A stretch of DNA of 64,000 nucleotides from Bacteroidia bacterium (lineage in GTDB: Bacteria > Bacteroidota > Bacteroidia > JADZBD01): contig JADZBD010000016.1 in assembly GCA_020852255.1 (NCBI GenBank), positions 62,001 through 126,000 of the forward strand. The letters run 5' to 3'. The notes under the pieces were generated by a model. That model had not been told where the DNA came from, did not search any database, and saw nothing but the letters and a program-made list of their open reading frames with translations. The translations under genes and the position numbers were made by a program. Shown here in pieces: positions 62,751 through 64,000 of the stretch; position 1 is the stretch's first letter, and every line of letters starts with the position of its first letter.

Positions 62751-63797
62751 TTACTCGGAGTATTTAGTCATAAATTCTTCCACCTCGAGATGCAGGGCTG
62801 CTGCAAGCTCTTTGGAAGTGAACTTATGGGCGTTTTTATATTTCAAAATCAGGTCGCGCAGCAATAGGGGTTTCTCCTTTTGGAAATCTAACTCAATCGG
62901 TTCGCGTCTGCGTATTTTCATTTGATTGAATTGAGAAAGCAGATACTTCTTTTGGTTATCTGTAAGGAATCCCAGATCTGCGGCTCGATATAAAAGCGAA
63001 ATCATGGAAACTTTCCATTTGCGTTTTAATTCCCCAAGTAAGGAAACTGAAACCCCCTTCTCAAAATCCTTTTTTAATTCATTTTCAGGCATCAATAAAC
63101 CCGCTGCAAATAAATTTGCTTCGTGTGATATATCTCTGTCGTGCGAGGGAAGTGTATGCGAGTGCATCACTAAATGACCAAGCTCGTATGCCAGGCTGAA
63201 CCTCTGCCTGTCGGCAAGGTGTGTTTTATTTATCACAATAATCGGGTGCTTGTCTTTGGTAAGGATAGTTCTGCTGTCCACTCGTTCCGTTCCGAAATCA
63301 ACCGCAATAACAATAATGCCGTTGGCTTCTAAAAGTTCGGTAAGATTCTCAACGGGTCCTTTTGGCATCTTCCATGACTTTCGTAATTGCTTTGCTACCT
63401 GTTCCTCTGAACCAATCTTTTTTAAGTCTAAATCAGGAATGTTCAGCGCAGGAAGTTTTAGTTTCTGCGAAATGGTTTCAATGTTCAGGCGGTATATGTT
63501 CAGACTTGCCTCTAAAGGCATAAGAACTTTTGCCGATACATGGTCGCGCTTGCGGTAATTCAAGCTCATGGGCAGGTATGCCTCCCCCTCCTGATAAAAG
63601 AACTCAATAGGGTATTTGAGCAATTTGCTCATGCGCTCAAGGGTGGGCTCAGGCAGGGACTTATTATCCATCTCAATTTTGCAGATGAAAGCAGGAGAAG
63701 TGCTGAGTTTCTCAGCCAGTTCCTTCTGCGATACACCTCTGGATTCCCGTGCGAGAACCACCATTTTGGGGTTGATTTGTACTTCAGTTGCAACCAT
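62751..63797 (-). CDS. XRE repressor-like protein with ImmA/IrrE-type domain, altered zinc motif
   Basis: This is a 348-residue protein (start ATG 63797; the frame is open to 63854). The XRE HTH is at about 12-62 (SRGVSQKELAEKLSTSPAFI). The ImmA/IrrE-type metallopeptidase region is at about 185-290 (RFSLAYELGHLVMH, ISHEANLFAAGLLMP). The usual HExxH is YELGH (Tyr204), losing one zinc ligand, so proteolysis may be weak or absent. In phages and ICEs, XRE and ImmA partners control the lysogenic switch. A promoter with an overlapping palindrome lies upstream, consistent with autoregulation. Confidence 0.85.
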   Translation of the reverse strand: MVATEVQINPKMVVLARESRGVSQKELAEKLSTSPAFICKIEMDNKSLPEPTLERMSKLLKYPIEFFYQEGEAYLPMSLNYRKRDHVSAKVLMPLEASLNIYRLNIETISQKLKLPALNIPDLDLKKIGSEEQVAKQLRKSWKMPKGPVENLTELLEANGIIVIAVDFGTERVDSRTILTKDKHPIIVINKTHLADRQRFSLAYELGHLVMHSHTLPSHDRDISHEANLFAAGLLMPENELKKDFEKGVSVSLLGELKRKWKVSMISLLYRAADLGFLTDNQKKYLLSQFNQMKIRRREPIELDFQKEKPLLLRDLILKYKNAHKFTSKELAAALHLEVEEFMTKYSE

Positions 63798-63844
63798 AAT
63801 TTGTATTAAAATGCGTTTCGGGGCAAAGGAAAACATATTTTCCG

Positions 63845-63888
63845 AATTGACCAAGTAATTGACCTATTTATTTCAAAATTATTGAAAT
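63845..63888 (-). promoter_or_regulatory. Promoter and operator region of the XRE/ImmA gene
   Basis: On the minus strand, TAATTTTG (63874-63881) is a -7 element. The palindrome ATTTCAA-AATTA-TTGAAAT (63870-63888) covers it. Downstream, AATTGACC is repeated at 63845-63852 and 63857-63864 (12-bp period). The overlap suggests autorepression. The gap 63798-64000 holds these sites and nothing else I can assign. Confidence 0.6.
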
Positions 63889-63963
63889 TTGTGTTGATTT
63901 TGAGGTTTTTAGAAATGTTGAAAAGTCAAAAGCAGAAATTAATGAAATTTGATTCCGATTCTA

Positions 63964-63971
63964 TACTTTTG
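63964..63971 (+). promoter_or_regulatory. Possible rightward -7 element TACTTTTG
   Basis: Plus-strand TAnnTTTG match near the right edge, facing out of the window. It suggests a divergent rightward transcript starting beyond position 63975. No gene is visible in the remaining 29 bp. Confidence 0.35.
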
Positions 63972-64000
63972 ACACGATTCGTCAAGATAATAATATTCAA

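Overview
The left 39.8 kb is ordinary chromosome of a Bacteroidota bacterium. The evidence is TAnnTTTG-type -7 promoter elements, a Bacteroidota-type LptD, BshA (bacillithiol pathway), a citrate synthase of the type II-like form common in this phylum, the small DUF4295 protein next to bL33, GldN-like sequence repeats, and poor Shine-Dalgarno sites. A genus cannot be fixed from sequence alone; an uncultured relative of Flavobacteriales, Sphingobacteriales or Chitinophagales is plausible.

Chromosomal layout: a truncated cell-wall amidase diverges from lptD, an M28 peptidase, a GldN-repeat protein and ridA (1-6583). Then come bshA, a DinB-like protein, citrate synthase and enolase (6597-11114), and a lipoprotein with the ftsY/DUF4295/rpmG, aminopeptidase P and rpmB group (11162-14706). 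Next are a membrane protein fused to a spermidine-synthase-like domain, an ECF sigma factor with a putative membrane anti-sigma partner, and fumarylacetoacetase (14787-22902). Rightward genes follow for a TonB-C protein, an LTA-synthase-like enzyme, a lipid kinase, a BNR-propeller protein, a POT transporter and a MaoC protein (23012-31143). The stretch ends with dapF, glmM, a TPR protein, a phosphosulfolactate synthase homologue, rhodanese, DedA, aroE and an RND/MMPL exporter (31149-39777). Many operon heads have the -7 element only 2-5 nt before the start codon, which suggests leaderless mRNAs.

At 39.8-40.2 kb lies a tRNA-Ser(GCT) gene. Between its promoter and its body are two tandem broken copies of its 5' half, each carrying a palindromic insert. 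From the tRNA to beyond the right edge lies an AT-richer integrated element of at least 23.8 kb, with 28 genes all on the minus strand. It has a large serine recombinase whose reading frame runs antisense through the tRNA, a RecA-like ATPase, and a 2131-residue protein joining RadC/JAB, two DNA methyltransferases, a MutS-I-like segment and a Strawberry-notch-type helicase. It also has a lysis-like module (T7-lysozyme-type amidase, YkuD-like enzyme, holin-like and coiled-coil membrane proteins), four consecutive beta-rich proteins, several membrane-anchored proteins and a transglutaminase-like protein. A control region with HTH proteins and an XRE/ImmA-type protein completes it. No terminase, portal, tail or conjugation gene was recognised. 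My best reading is a provirus of a tailless, probably membrane-containing phage, or a satellite of one; this is an inference.

The most unusual signal is in the control region: two arrays of degenerate 10-bp units in strict 10-bp register (5 and about 19 units). Each lies upstream of one copy of the same roughly 50-bp promoter and in the same helical phase relative to it. They look like a co-regulation system for the element's early and late operons, or possibly a replication-origin array.
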